DNA of 64,000 nt from Hymenobacter norwichensis DSM 15439 (lineage in GTDB: Bacteria > Bacteroidota > Bacteroidia > Cytophagales > Hymenobacteraceae): NCBI RefSeq assembly GCF_000420705.1, contig NZ_ATVL01000011.1:400387-464386 (forward strand), in the 5' to 3' direction. Position numbers and translations under genes: made by a program. Numbering within the stretch: the first letter of the stretch is position 1; every line of letters begins with the position of its first letter. This document shows, in pieces, positions 44,333 through 53,025 of the stretch. The notes under the pieces were generated by a model that was not told the origin of the DNA, did not search any database, and was given only the letters and a program-made list of their open reading frames with translations.

Positions 44333-45922
44333 TTACAACTCCTTGCGCAGACGGGCTACTGGGATGTTGAGTTGCTCCCGGTATTTGGCTACGGTGCGGC
44401 GGGCAATGTTGTAGCCGCGGGCATTGAGCATTTTCTCCAGCTTGTCGTCGCTCAGGGGCCGGTCTTTCTTCTCGCCTTCAATGATTTCCTTAAGGATGTG
44501 CTTCACCTCGCGGCTGCTGGCGTCCTCGCCCGAGTCGGTAGCAATACCTTCCGAGAAAAAGTACTTCAGTGGGTAGATACCAAATTCCGTCTGCACTGAT
44601 TTCGAGTTGGCCACCCGGCTGATGGTGCTAATGTCCATCCCGATTTCCTGGGCTATGTCCTTGAGAATCATGGGGCGTAACTTGCTCTCGTCGCCTTCCA
44701 CGAAAAACTCGCGCTGGTAGCGCACAATGGCGTCCATGGTACGCAGCAGCGTGTTCTGGCGCTGCCGAATGGCATCAATGAACCACTTAGCTGAATCCAG
44801 CTTCTGCTTCACGAACGTCACGGCCTCTTTCAACTTCTTGTCCTGCTTCGAGCCTTTGTCGTAGGCGCGGAACATATCGGTGTAGGCGGGGCTCACGCGC
44901 AGATCGGGGGCGTTGCGCGAGTTGAGCGTAAGGTTGAGCACGCCGTTGTCGTTGGTCAGGATAAAGTCGGGGATGATGTACTGCACCTTACCGCTGCCGA
45001 CTGGGCCACTGCCACCGGGCTTGGGGTTGAGCTTCAGAATGAGGGCAATAGCCTCCTTCAGCTCATCATCTTCCAAGTCTAGGCGCTGCTGAATCCGCTG
45101 GTAGTGCTTCTTGGTAAACTCATCAAACGTCTCGCTCAGAATCCGCTCGGCGTGCTCTGTATTCTCGTCCTGGTGGCGGCGCTCCAGTTGCAGCAATAGG
45201 CATTCCTGTAAGTCGCGAGCGGCAATACCGGCGGGGTCCAGGCTTTGCACCAGGCGCAGCACGGCCTCAATTTCGGGTACTGAAGCTTCAATGTTCTGCG
45301 CGAAGGCTAGGTCGTTGGCAATAGCCGATAGGTCGCGCCGAATATAGCCGTCGTTGTCGATGGAGCCGATGAGCTGGCGGCCAATGGCTTCCTGCTTTTC
45401 GTCGAGGTCGGCAAAGCCCAGCTGGTCGAGCAGGCTATCAATTAGAGAGCCGCCGGTATCGGCCAGGGGCATTTCCCGGTCGTCTTCGTCTTCGCCGGGT
45501 CCGTCGCCCTGCATTTTGTAGCCGGCAATTTCGTCGTCGTTGAGGTAGTCGCTCAAGTCGAGGTCATCGGCGCTTTCCGATTCCTTTACTTCCAGCGGCT
45601 CGTCTTTGGTAGGTAGCTCTATCTCTGGCTGTTCCTCGCCTTGGTCGTTGCCGGCAAAATCCTCGTCCAGCGTATTATCGGGGTTATCGAACTCGGCATC
45701 GGGGTCGTCGAAGTCCTCGTCTGACTCAGTGGAATCGTCGCGCTCCTGCTCCTCGAAGTCGTCGTCCGCGTCGTCGCCTTCCTCCAGCGCGGGGTTGGCC
45801 TCCAGCTCTTCCTTGATGCGCGCTTCCAGCTCCGCCGTCGGGATTTGCAGCAGCTTAATGAATTGTATCTGTTGGGGTGACAGCTTCTGCGAGAGAAGCT
45901 GCTTCATATCCAGTCGTTGCAT
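44333..45922 (-). CDS. rpoN: RNA polymerase sigma-54 factor
   Basis: 529 aa. Region I Gln/Leu-rich activator-binding part (QKLSPQQIQFIKLLQIPTAEL, then ELEARIKEELEANPAL), a long acidic region II (about 45-150), core-binding and HTH region (DIAQEIGMDISTISRVAN, then KYFFSEG) and the RpoN box ARRTVAKYRE at 507-516. It directs transcription from -24/-12 promoters with enhancer-binding proteins. No linked activator in the window. Confidence 0.96.
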   Translation of the reverse strand: MQRLDMKQLLSQKLSPQQIQFIKLLQIPTAELEARIKEELEANPALEEGDDADDDFEEQERDDSTESDEDFDDPDAEFDNPDNTLDEDFAGNDQGEEQPEIELPTKDEPLEVKESESADDLDLSDYLNDDEIAGYKMQGDGPGEDEDDREMPLADTGGSLIDSLLDQLGFADLDEKQEAIGRQLIGSIDNDGYIRRDLSAIANDLAFAQNIEASVPEIEAVLRLVQSLDPAGIAARDLQECLLLQLERRHQDENTEHAERILSETFDEFTKKHYQRIQQRLDLEDDELKEAIALILKLNPKPGGSGPVGSGKVQYIIPDFILTNDNGVLNLTLNSRNAPDLRVSPAYTDMFRAYDKGSKQDKKLKEAVTFVKQKLDSAKWFIDAIRQRQNTLLRTMDAIVRYQREFFVEGDESKLRPMILKDIAQEIGMDISTISRVANSKSVQTEFGIYPLKYFFSEGIATDSGEDASSREVKHILKEIIEGEKKDRPLSDDKLEKMLNARGYNIARRTVAKYREQLNIPVARLRKEL

Positions 45923-46156
45923 ACGCTAAAAACTCAGGCGCTCCGTCCAGGTGAAAAACGGGGGTGGTTCAGTCAAATATAGACCTTTCTGTACTTGAGT
46001 TCGGCGGAAAATGTTGGCGTTTCACTGGTATTCAACCTAGCGGAAGGCCCTTAATGCGCTGCAACAGGCATGTGTTGTATTTATTCTTGCTAGTGTACTA
46101 CCACGCCGCCTAAAACGCCCAACTCGGCAATAGTACACTTGCGCTACCAAATCTTC

Positions 46157-46164
46157 TACCTTTG
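46157..46164 (+). promoter_or_regulatory. Putative promoter of asnS
   Basis: TACCTTTG matches the -7 consensus, 36 bases before ATG 46201. A TTG at 46139-46141 could be the -33 element, although the 15-base spacing is short. Confidence 0.5.
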
Positions 46165-46200
46165 CGGTTCTATCTATTCAATTCGAGAACCGAAATCCCG

Positions 46201-47613
46201 ATGTCTGACCTCCGAAAAACCAGTGTGCAGGAGTTGCTCCGCAGCACCGACCTGGACCGCGAAGTGCTTTTGAAAGGCTGGGTACGCACCCGCCGCGGCA
46301 ACAAATACGTGCAGTTCATTAGCGTCAACGACGGCTCAACCATTCATAATATTCAGGTGGTGGCTGATGCCGGGAAGTTTTCGGAGGAAAGCCTGAAGGA
46401 AATTACCACCGGCTCGAGCGTGGCAGTGCGCGGCAAACTGGTGGCCTCGCAGGGCAAAGGCCAGGCTGTGGAGGTGCAGGCTAGCGAGATTGAGGTATAC
46501 GGCTCATCTGACCCAGAAACCTACCCGCTGCAAAAGCGCGGTACTGACCAAAAAGGTATTTCGCTGGAAGAACTACGTAAGATTGCGCACATGCGCCCCC
46601 GTACCAACACGTTTGGGGCAGTGCTGCGCATTCGGCACGCCATGTCGTTTGCCATTCACCAGTATTTCAACACCAACGGCTACTTCTACGTGCACACGCC
46701 CATCATCACCGGCTCCGATGCCGAGGGGGCCGGCCAGATGTTCCGCGTAACCACCCTGCCCGACGTGAACCCGCCGCTCAACGAGGCCGGCCACGTCGAT
46801 TACAAGCAGGATTTCTTTGGCAAGCCCACCAACCTCACCGTATCGGGGCAGCTGGAAGGCGAGCTGGCGGCTATGGCGCTGGGCAAGGTGTACACGTTCG
46901 GGCCCACGTTCCGGGCCGAAAACTCCAACACGGCCCGCCACTTGGCCGAGTTCTGGATGATTGAGCCCGAGGTAGCCTTCAACGACTTGCAGGACAACAT
47001 GGACCTGGCCGAGGACTTCCTCCGCAGCTTAGTACGCTACGCTCTGGAGCGCTGCGCCGACGACCTGCAATTCCTCAACGACCAGTACGACAAGGAGCTG
47101 CTCACCCGTCTGAAATTCGTGACCGACAACGAGTTTCAGCGCCTGACTTACACCGAGGCAGTGGAGATTCTGAAAGTAGCCAAGCAGAAGTTTGAATTCC
47201 CAGTGGATTGGGGCACCGATTTGCAGTCGGAGCACGAGCGGTACCTGGTGGAGAAGCACTTCAAGAAGCCCGTTATCCTCACCAACTACCCCAAGGATAT
47301 TAAAGCCTTCTACATGAAGCTTGATGAAGATGGCCGCACCGTGCGCGCCATGGACGTGCTGTTTCCTGGTATCGGCGAAATTATCGGTGGCTCGCAGCGG
47401 GAAGAGGACTTGCAGAAATTGACTACCCGCATGCAGGAAATGCACGTGCCTGAAGAAGACCTGTGGTGGTACCTCGATACCCGCCGCTTCGGCACCGCAC
47501 CGCACGCCGGCTTCGGTTTGGGCTTCGAGCGCCTCATCCTGTTCGTCACCGGCATGACCAACATCCGCGACGTTATACCCTTCCCACGCTTCCCTAAAAG
47601 CGCCGAGTTTTAA
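46201..47613 (+). CDS. asnS: Asparaginyl-tRNA synthetase
   Basis: 470 aa from ATG 46201; a TTG-initiated frame from 46162 overlaps the promoter box. N-terminal OB-fold anticodon domain (VLLKGWVRTRRGNKYVQF), class II core with motif 2 (FGPTFRAENSNTARHLAEFW) and motif 3 (GFGLGFERLILFVTG). The residues AEFWMIEPE and the ending DVIPFPRFPKSAEF identify AsnS rather than AspS. Monocistronic. Confidence 0.97.
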   Translation: MSDLRKTSVQELLRSTDLDREVLLKGWVRTRRGNKYVQFISVNDGSTIHNIQVVADAGKFSEESLKEITTGSSVAVRGKLVASQGKGQAVEVQASEIEVYGSSDPETYPLQKRGTDQKGISLEELRKIAHMRPRTNTFGAVLRIRHAMSFAIHQYFNTNGYFYVHTPIITGSDAEGAGQMFRVTTLPDVNPPLNEAGHVDYKQDFFGKPTNLTVSGQLEGELAAMALGKVYTFGPTFRAENSNTARHLAEFWMIEPEVAFNDLQDNMDLAEDFLRSLVRYALERCADDLQFLNDQYDKELLTRLKFVTDNEFQRLTYTEAVEILKVAKQKFEFPVDWGTDLQSEHERYLVEKHFKKPVILTNYPKDIKAFYMKLDEDGRTVRAMDVLFPGIGEIIGGSQREEDLQKLTTRMQEMHVPEEDLWWYLDTRRFGTAPHAGFGLGFERLILFVTGMTNIRDVIPFPRFPKSAEF

Positions 47614-47945
47614 AATTGTACTATGGTGTGGTTGATTTGTAAATCAATCATGCAACCTGTATACTTGCTTTCGTTGAAAAGCTTGTTCGGAGCGTTTCGA
47701 ATCAACATTCGAGCGTCTTGAACAAGCTTTTCACTTGAAAGTAAGGTAGGTAGTCGCCAGCCTTTCTTCATCAGAACCTGCTCTGAGTTCCGCCCAAGTA
47801 TCCTGTAGTAATCGAAAGCCAACGGCTGCTTTTCCTCGACTGAAAACGACTATTACAGAATTCCCATGATTACCGATGCCTTAGTAGCAGCAGCTGCCAA
47901 GAACGCAGTTGGCTGTTATCATTCACCGCCTAATCTGGTACTGTT
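47614..47945. other. Intergenic region after asnS
   Basis: 332 bases. The only clear structure is a long hairpin at 47675-47733. A short minus-strand frame over 47610-47822 has no family or start signal and is not called. No promoter box of the TAnnTTTG type was seen before the next ATG. Confidence 0.55.
47675..47733. terminator. Hairpin after asnS, probable terminator
   Basis: TGAAAAGCTTGTTC (47675-47688) pairs perfectly with GAACAAGCTTTTCA (47720-47733); an inner CGAAT/ATTCG pair extends it. Weak T-run (CTTTTCA) on both strands. Confidence 0.6.
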
Positions 47946-49604
47946 ATGCTTGCTCAGCCCGATTTTGGTTCTGCGGTAATTGCCAAAAGAAATTCTCTCA
48001 GTGCTTACAGGGTAGCAGTGGCTGCTATACTGTCTTTAGGCATCCTTTTCCGGCTGTTTCACTTCTTCTACAACCGCTCATTGTGGGAAGACGAAGTGTA
48101 TCTATCAACCGGCATAGTGGAAATGAGCTTTCGGGAGCTGTTCACGAAACCATTGCCCCACTTGCAAAGCGCCCCACCCGGCTATTTGCTGGTAGCTCAC
48201 TCGTTTGTGGTGCTCTTCGGGAAAAACGAGCAGGCCTTGCGGTTGTACTCGCTCCTTACTGGCGTGGCGGCGCTGTTTTTATTTCTGCCGGTAGCCCGCT
48301 ATTTCCTTAGGCCATTGGGCACTACTGTGGCGCTGGCGTTGCTGGCGTTTGCGCCGCCGCTGGTGTACCATGCTGTGGAGGCCAAGCCGTATGGTCCAGA
48401 GCTATTTGTAACGGTACTTATCCTGTGGCTGTATGTGAAATACAAAGGCCAAAACAACCTGCAAGCCATGCTGCGGTGGGGAATATGGAGCAGCATGTTG
48501 GTATGGTTTGCGTATTCGTCGGTGTTTGTGCTGGCGGGGCTGACTGCGGCAGTTGGGGCCGCCTACATGCGTAGCAAGCAATGGTCGGCGTTGCTGCGCT
48601 TATTTATTCCGGTGGGGATGGGAGTGGTTAGCTTCGGCGCAGTGTATCTGCTATTTGCTAGGCATAATGCCGGGAGTGGGTGGCTGGTTTATTTCTTCTA
48701 CAAGTGCAACAGCTACTTGCCACTCACTTCGGCCAAGGAGGCAGTGGTATGGTTGGGGCAGCGGGTGTTCCTGTTTTTTCACTACCCACTGGGCTTGAGC
48801 TGGTCCAACAACATCATGTTGAAAGCCAGTGAGCAAGTGCTTCAGCGAATGTCTTTGGTGCCGGTGGTATTGATTGGCACGGGTGTACTGTATTTCTACA
48901 AGCACAGTAAACGCTACCTATTACTGCTGGCGGCAGTGTTACTGTTGGCGGTGGTGGCTTCTGCTCTGAAAGCATATCCGTTCATTGACCGCCTAACGGT
49001 ATATCTGGCACCGCTGGTGATACTGCTGCTGGCTGGCGGCTGCGACTATCTGGTTGCTAAACGCAACATACTCACGCAAGCCAGCTACGCGCTGGCCTTG
49101 TTGCTGGTGTTCGGGCCACTCAAAAACTCAGTGGCGCAAGTAGTTACTCCGTACTTGTTCGGCGAGTTCAAGAAGTCCTATCACCGCGAAGCTATCCAGT
49201 ATATCAATACCAATTACCGCCCTGGCGACGCGGTATATATTCACTGGAACGAAAAGCCAGCCTACAATCTGTACCGAAGCCTTACGCCGCTCCGGTTTAC
49301 CGGCGTATTGGGCAATGACTACCGGCACGCTGCCGGCAACTTCCCCGATTATTTTGCCCGCATGGATGCCGAGTTGCACGCGCTACCCAACACCAAGCGG
49401 GTGTGGGTTATCTGGAGCAATACTGACACACCAGTTGGCAACTACATAGACGACCCGGCTTGGTACTACCAGCACAACGACGGCGTACAGCGTTTTCGGC
49501 AACATTTGATGAGCATCGGCAGAAGACTAGAGGGTTTCAACCCTGCCGATGGTAACAGCAACACGATGAGTGATGCCCATGTGAGCTTAATGGAGCTATA
49601 CTGA
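47946..49604 (+). CDS. GT39/ArnT-like GT-C membrane glycosyltransferase
   Basis: 552 aa, about 11-12 helices plus a soluble C-terminal part of about 130 residues. First loop motif NRSLWEDEVYLSTG followed by HLQSAPPGYLLVAHSF is characteristic of GT39-type transferases (Asp/Glu-Asp-Glu metal or base site and a conserved PPGY). Uses a polyprenyl-phosphate sugar; acceptor unknown. Stop codon lies in an ACTGAGTAG element similar to that at kynU. Confidence 0.8.
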   Translation: MLAQPDFGSAVIAKRNSLSAYRVAVAAILSLGILFRLFHFFYNRSLWEDEVYLSTGIVEMSFRELFTKPLPHLQSAPPGYLLVAHSFVVLFGKNEQALRLYSLLTGVAALFLFLPVARYFLRPLGTTVALALLAFAPPLVYHAVEAKPYGPELFVTVLILWLYVKYKGQNNLQAMLRWGIWSSMLVWFAYSSVFVLAGLTAAVGAAYMRSKQWSALLRLFIPVGMGVVSFGAVYLLFARHNAGSGWLVYFFYKCNSYLPLTSAKEAVVWLGQRVFLFFHYPLGLSWSNNIMLKASEQVLQRMSLVPVVLIGTGVLYFYKHSKRYLLLLAAVLLLAVVASALKAYPFIDRLTVYLAPLVILLLAGGCDYLVAKRNILTQASYALALLLVFGPLKNSVAQVVTPYLFGEFKKSYHREAIQYINTNYRPGDAVYIHWNEKPAYNLYRSLTPLRFTGVLGNDYRHAAGNFPDYFARMDAELHALPNTKRVWVIWSNTDTPVGNYIDDPAWYYQHNDGVQRFRQHLMSIGRRLEGFNPADGNSNTMSDAHVSLMELY

Positions 49605-49620
49605 GTAGTAAAGCAGTAAC

Positions 49621-49869
49621 TCAGCAATAGTTACGCAACTCCTTATCGTCCACAGCTACTAAGGCATCCAAGCGCAACTCGAAGCCATCGGCTAGGCGCA
49701 GATATTCCACCTTGTCCTTGATGTAAAGGTCCTGAATGATACCTTGGTAGGTGCTGGGCGGTGTGTCGGGCTCGGTGCGGTAGGTGAGCGTGCACGGCTG
49801 ACCGGTGGTGGCTCGGGCTTCGAGTTCGTCGTAGAAGCTACAGCTAATGGGTTGGTAGGGAGTGGCCAT
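49621..49869 (-). CDS. Rof/YaeO-like protein (Rho-binding antiterminator family)
   Basis: 82 aa. The pattern YQPISCSFYDELEARATTGQ, then GIIQDLYIKDKVEYLRLADG and FELRLDALVAVDDKEL follows E. coli Rof (YQPINCDDYDNLE..., VEYL..., ELRLDKI). In E. coli Rof inhibits transcription terminator Rho by blocking its primary RNA site. The Bacteroidota protein may do the same, or be a distant Sm-like relative. Convergent with the GT-C gene, 16 bases after its stop. Confidence 0.65.
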   Translation of the reverse strand: MATPYQPISCSFYDELEARATTGQPCTLTYRTEPDTPPSTYQGIIQDLYIKDKVEYLRLADGFELRLDALVAVDDKELRNYC

Positions 49870-50015
49870 AAAGTGAAATTAAGCTAAGGTGATAGGGGTA
49901 ATACGACGAGCAGGCGGCCCTGGGTTGCTGGGTGGTTAGCGACCAAACAACACGCCAACGCCAACCTCAACTGCACCTCCCGCGTTTCGCAGAAGAACCC
50001 CTACTCAAAGCAGCC

Positions 50016-51650
50016 GTGTCTACTTCCACCGAAACCAATCTGGCGCCTGCCACCGCCTTGCAGGATGGCGAAATGCGTACCTATAACGCCGCCGGCACCG
50101 ACGTGCTGCTGCTGCGCCGCAAGGGGCAGTACCACGCGCTGGCTGCTCATTGCCCGCATTATGGAGCACCATTGGAAAAAGGTAAGCTGGTCGATGACAA
50201 GTTGGTATGTCCTTGGCACCATGCTTGTTTCCGCGTGACGGACGGTGCCCTATGTGAGCCGCCTGCGCTAGATGCTTTGCCCTCGTTTCCGGTACGCGTG
50301 GCCGATGGTCGGGTGTGGGTGCAGGTACCGAAAAACCCACCGGCTTCCACCGCCAACCCGGACGCTACGCCCACGGCGCTGGTCGGTGGCGAAACCCAGG
50401 CCGCTAACGCTGCTGCGCCCGATACGCGTACGTTTGTGCTGGTTGGGGCCGGTGCCGCCAGCCAGTTTGCCGCTCAAACGCTCCGGCAGGAGGGTTTCGG
50501 GGGCCGCATTGTGATGCTGACGGCCGAAGCCGAGCCGCCCTACGACCGAACTAAACTCAGCAAAGCTTACCTAGCCGGCAAAGCCAAAAAGAAAGCTCTG
50601 CCGCTGCGTAAAACCAGTTTCTACGAGCAGCACCGCATTGAGCTACTAACCGATATTCGTGCCGTTGGTCTTAACCTTCCCACCCAAGAACTACACGTCA
50701 GTGGCCGGGTGCCATTGCGCTACGACAAGCTGCTGCTGGCACCCGGCGGGGCTGCTAAGCAGCTGCCAACCCTGCCAGGCCACGACTTGGCCGGCGTGTT
50801 TCTGCTCCGAACCCCCACTGATGCCGAGGATATTCAGCGAGCCACTGAGAAGGCTACGCATGTTGTAATCATTGGCTCGGGTTTTATCGGGATGGAAGCA
50901 GCATCCAGCTTGGTAGCCGATGGCCGGCGCGTGACTGTTTTAGCGCAGGAGAAAGAACCGTTTGAGCGAGTATTGGGGTCGAAAATTGGGGCTATGTTCC
51001 GTAATCTGCACAAACGCAACGGGGTACGCTTCAAACCGGAAGCTGTTGTGGCTGAGCTGGAAGGCGAGAATGGGCACGTAACGGCCGTGCGGCTGCAATC
51101 GGGCCAACGCCTACCCGCCGACGTGGTGGTGCTAGGAGTAGGAGTGAAGCCAGCCACCGATTTCCTACTACACACTTTCGACTTGGACAAAGACGGCGGC
51201 CTGCGGGTAGATGCTTACCTACAAGCCGCAGACGAAGTGTATGCTGCCGGAGATATTGCCCGCTTCCCGCTGGTGGCCGGTCAGGGCCAGCACCGCATCG
51301 AGCATTGGCGTATAGCGCAGCAGCACGGCGCCTGTGCTGCCCGCAACATGCTGGGGCAGCAGCAGCCGTTCCAGAAAGTGCCGTTTTTCTGGACTCAGCA
51401 GTACGGCAAAAGCCTGCGTTATGTAGGCCATGCCGAAGCCTGGGACGAAATCATCTTCCACGGCGACGTGCGCCGCCAGGATTTCCTGGCCCTCTATGCC
51501 CACCAGAACCGCCTAGTAGCTGCCGCCGCCATGAACCGTGACCAGGATATCATCTGCATCGAAGCCCTGATGGCCCTCGACCTAATGCCTACGCCCACCG
51601 CCGCGCGCCGCAAGCAGAACTGGGCGCAGCTACTGGAAAAGGCCACCTGA
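50016..51650 (+). CDS. Rieske domain-FAD/NAD(P) oxidoreductase fusion (AIFM3-like)
   Basis: 544 aa using GTG 50016; a GTG at 49932 would add 28 residues. The N-terminal Rieske [2Fe-2S] domain has Cys46/His48 (HCPHYGAPL) and Cys65/His68 (CPWHHACF). After a Pro/Ala linker comes a pyridine-nucleotide-disulfide oxidoreductase: LVGAGAASQFAA (FAD), PPYDRTKLSK, VIIGSGFIGMEAAS (NAD(P)H), and YAAGDIARFPL, with a C-terminal reductase domain. Close to AIFM3/Nfrl-type and ferredoxin-reductase-like proteins. Partner unknown. Confidence 0.88.
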   Translation: MSTSTETNLAPATALQDGEMRTYNAAGTDVLLLRRKGQYHALAAHCPHYGAPLEKGKLVDDKLVCPWHHACFRVTDGALCEPPALDALPSFPVRVADGRVWVQVPKNPPASTANPDATPTALVGGETQAANAAAPDTRTFVLVGAGAASQFAAQTLRQEGFGGRIVMLTAEAEPPYDRTKLSKAYLAGKAKKKALPLRKTSFYEQHRIELLTDIRAVGLNLPTQELHVSGRVPLRYDKLLLAPGGAAKQLPTLPGHDLAGVFLLRTPTDAEDIQRATEKATHVVIIGSGFIGMEAASSLVADGRRVTVLAQEKEPFERVLGSKIGAMFRNLHKRNGVRFKPEAVVAELEGENGHVTAVRLQSGQRLPADVVVLGVGVKPATDFLLHTFDLDKDGGLRVDAYLQAADEVYAAGDIARFPLVAGQGQHRIEHWRIAQQHGACAARNMLGQQQPFQKVPFFWTQQYGKSLRYVGHAEAWDEIIFHGDVRRQDFLALYAHQNRLVAAAAMNRDQDIICIEALMALDLMPTPTAARRKQNWAQLLEKAT

Positions 51651-51658
51651 GCTATATA

Positions 51659-51699
51659 GTGCTATCAACCAGCTTTTTATGGTGTCTGGTTGATAGCGC
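51659..51699. terminator. Hairpin terminator between convergent genes
   Basis: GCTATCAACCAG (51661-51672) pairs with CTGGTTGATAGC (51686-51697); the loop holds CTTTTTATGG. No strong outer T-run. Confidence 0.6.
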
Positions 51700-51709
51700 T
51701 GGCACCTAG

Positions 51710-53005
51710 TTATGGCTTGCGTTCAGTGCGGTCATATAAGCCACGGGCTTTGTTGTGAAGCAGATCTTCAAACGGCACATTATTCCGGTATGCCTGCGCC
51801 CACAAGCTGTCGTTTACACCGGGAGAACGAAGCAATTCCTGTTCCAGGGCTTTCACTCGAACGTTATCCGCTTCTGTTAGTGGGTGGTATAACTCGTAGA
51901 GCTGGTCGATAAACTCGCCATACATTAGGTTGTGCTCGGTTTTTAGAATAAGTACGAAATTCCGCTCTGCCATCTGTTGCGAAATATCCATGGGAACAGG
52001 TGGCTCGCCTGACTCAGTGTAAGGCGATATAACTCCGTTCAAACTACGAAAGCGAGATACTGGACTGAACAGCGTTTGGAAATAGGGGTAAAAATGCATC
52101 AGCCCCCAATTGAAACTATCGCCGTAGAGCAGCAGATTTGGTTGTTGCTGATCGGCGCGCAACGAATCAAACACGATTTGCGGATACGCCATCCGGGGGT
52201 ACGGAGTATAGGGGATGATGAGGTTTAGCGGGTCACTTAAGTCGCTATCCGTCATTTTTACTCCTCCCTGAAGCACTTCGAGCGGCGGCTGGCGGTGAAA
52301 GTCGCGGAGGTTGAAATTGCCTATTTGCTCGATGCGCCGAAAAATGGTGTCGGCGGCTAGTGTAATGCCGTAACCGCTCCAATGGGTACCACCCTTCGGA
52401 AACAGAGGATAACGGCTGGTGTCTTTGGCAGCCACAAAAAACGCACTGCAATCTAATAGGTTGATATCCTGCGTCTTCATCTCCTGCACCATCGCCTCAT
52501 AATTGGAGCGGCCCGCAACAGGCCGGGCTACCGTAAAGGGCAGATCTTCGGGTTGAAAACGAGCTTTGTTGGGGGCCATTACAAACAGAAATCCAATGCC
52601 TCGTTGGGTCAGATCATCCTGTACTATGCGCAACCGCCTGATTCTGTGGCGTACTTCGTCGTCTCCTAGGTATTCGGCACCCAGATAAGCATCAATCACA
52701 CGTGGCTGAAACAGCACATCATTGCGGCCAATCACTAGATCGGTGGAGCGCGCCACGCGCCACAACGAAAAGGACAATTGGTTGCGCAAGGATATTAGCC
52801 ATGTGCGAAGCCCAATTCGGTCTTCTAAATACTGCTCTAGCTTGGGTTGATAAGAGCCATCTAGTAAAGCGTCCAAGCTGAAATCAGGGTGTTCGGCCTG
52901 TATATAAGCCCCTGCTAGCTGCTCTTCCTTTAATAAGTGAAACTTGGCTTGTATGCTGGGTAGAGCAAGCAGTAAGAACAGAAAAGCAAACAACGTACGC
53001 TTCAT
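51710..53005 (-). CDS. AlgJ/AlgX-like SGNH O-acetyltransferase component
   Basis: 431 aa with an N-terminal signal sequence or anchor (TLFAFLFLLLALPSIQA). AlgX/AlgJ-type SGNH domain: FLFVMAPNKARF, the His-containing block GTHWSGYG, and the Ser nucleophile block LLLYGDSFNWG. It would act in the periplasm, transferring acetyl groups passed by the MBOAT partner onto a polysaccharide. The MBOAT gene ends 20 bases upstream on the same strand, a typical pair. Confidence 0.88.
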   Translation of the reverse strand: MKRTLFAFLFLLLALPSIQAKFHLLKEEQLAGAYIQAEHPDFSLDALLDGSYQPKLEQYLEDRIGLRTWLISLRNQLSFSLWRVARSTDLVIGRNDVLFQPRVIDAYLGAEYLGDDEVRHRIRRLRIVQDDLTQRGIGFLFVMAPNKARFQPEDLPFTVARPVAGRSNYEAMVQEMKTQDINLLDCSAFFVAAKDTSRYPLFPKGGTHWSGYGITLAADTIFRRIEQIGNFNLRDFHRQPPLEVLQGGVKMTDSDLSDPLNLIIPYTPYPRMAYPQIVFDSLRADQQQPNLLLYGDSFNWGLMHFYPYFQTLFSPVSRFRSLNGVISPYTESGEPPVPMDISQQMAERNFVLILKTEHNLMYGEFIDQLYELYHPLTEADNVRVKALEQELLRSPGVNDSLWAQAYRNNVPFEDLLHNKARGLYDRTERKP

Positions 53006-53025
53006 AACTATGAAAGCTAAACCAG

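Noticed and set aside
47610..47822. 70-residue minus-strand frame after asnS
   Set aside because: No family, overlaps a hairpin and the asnS end; weak coding signal.
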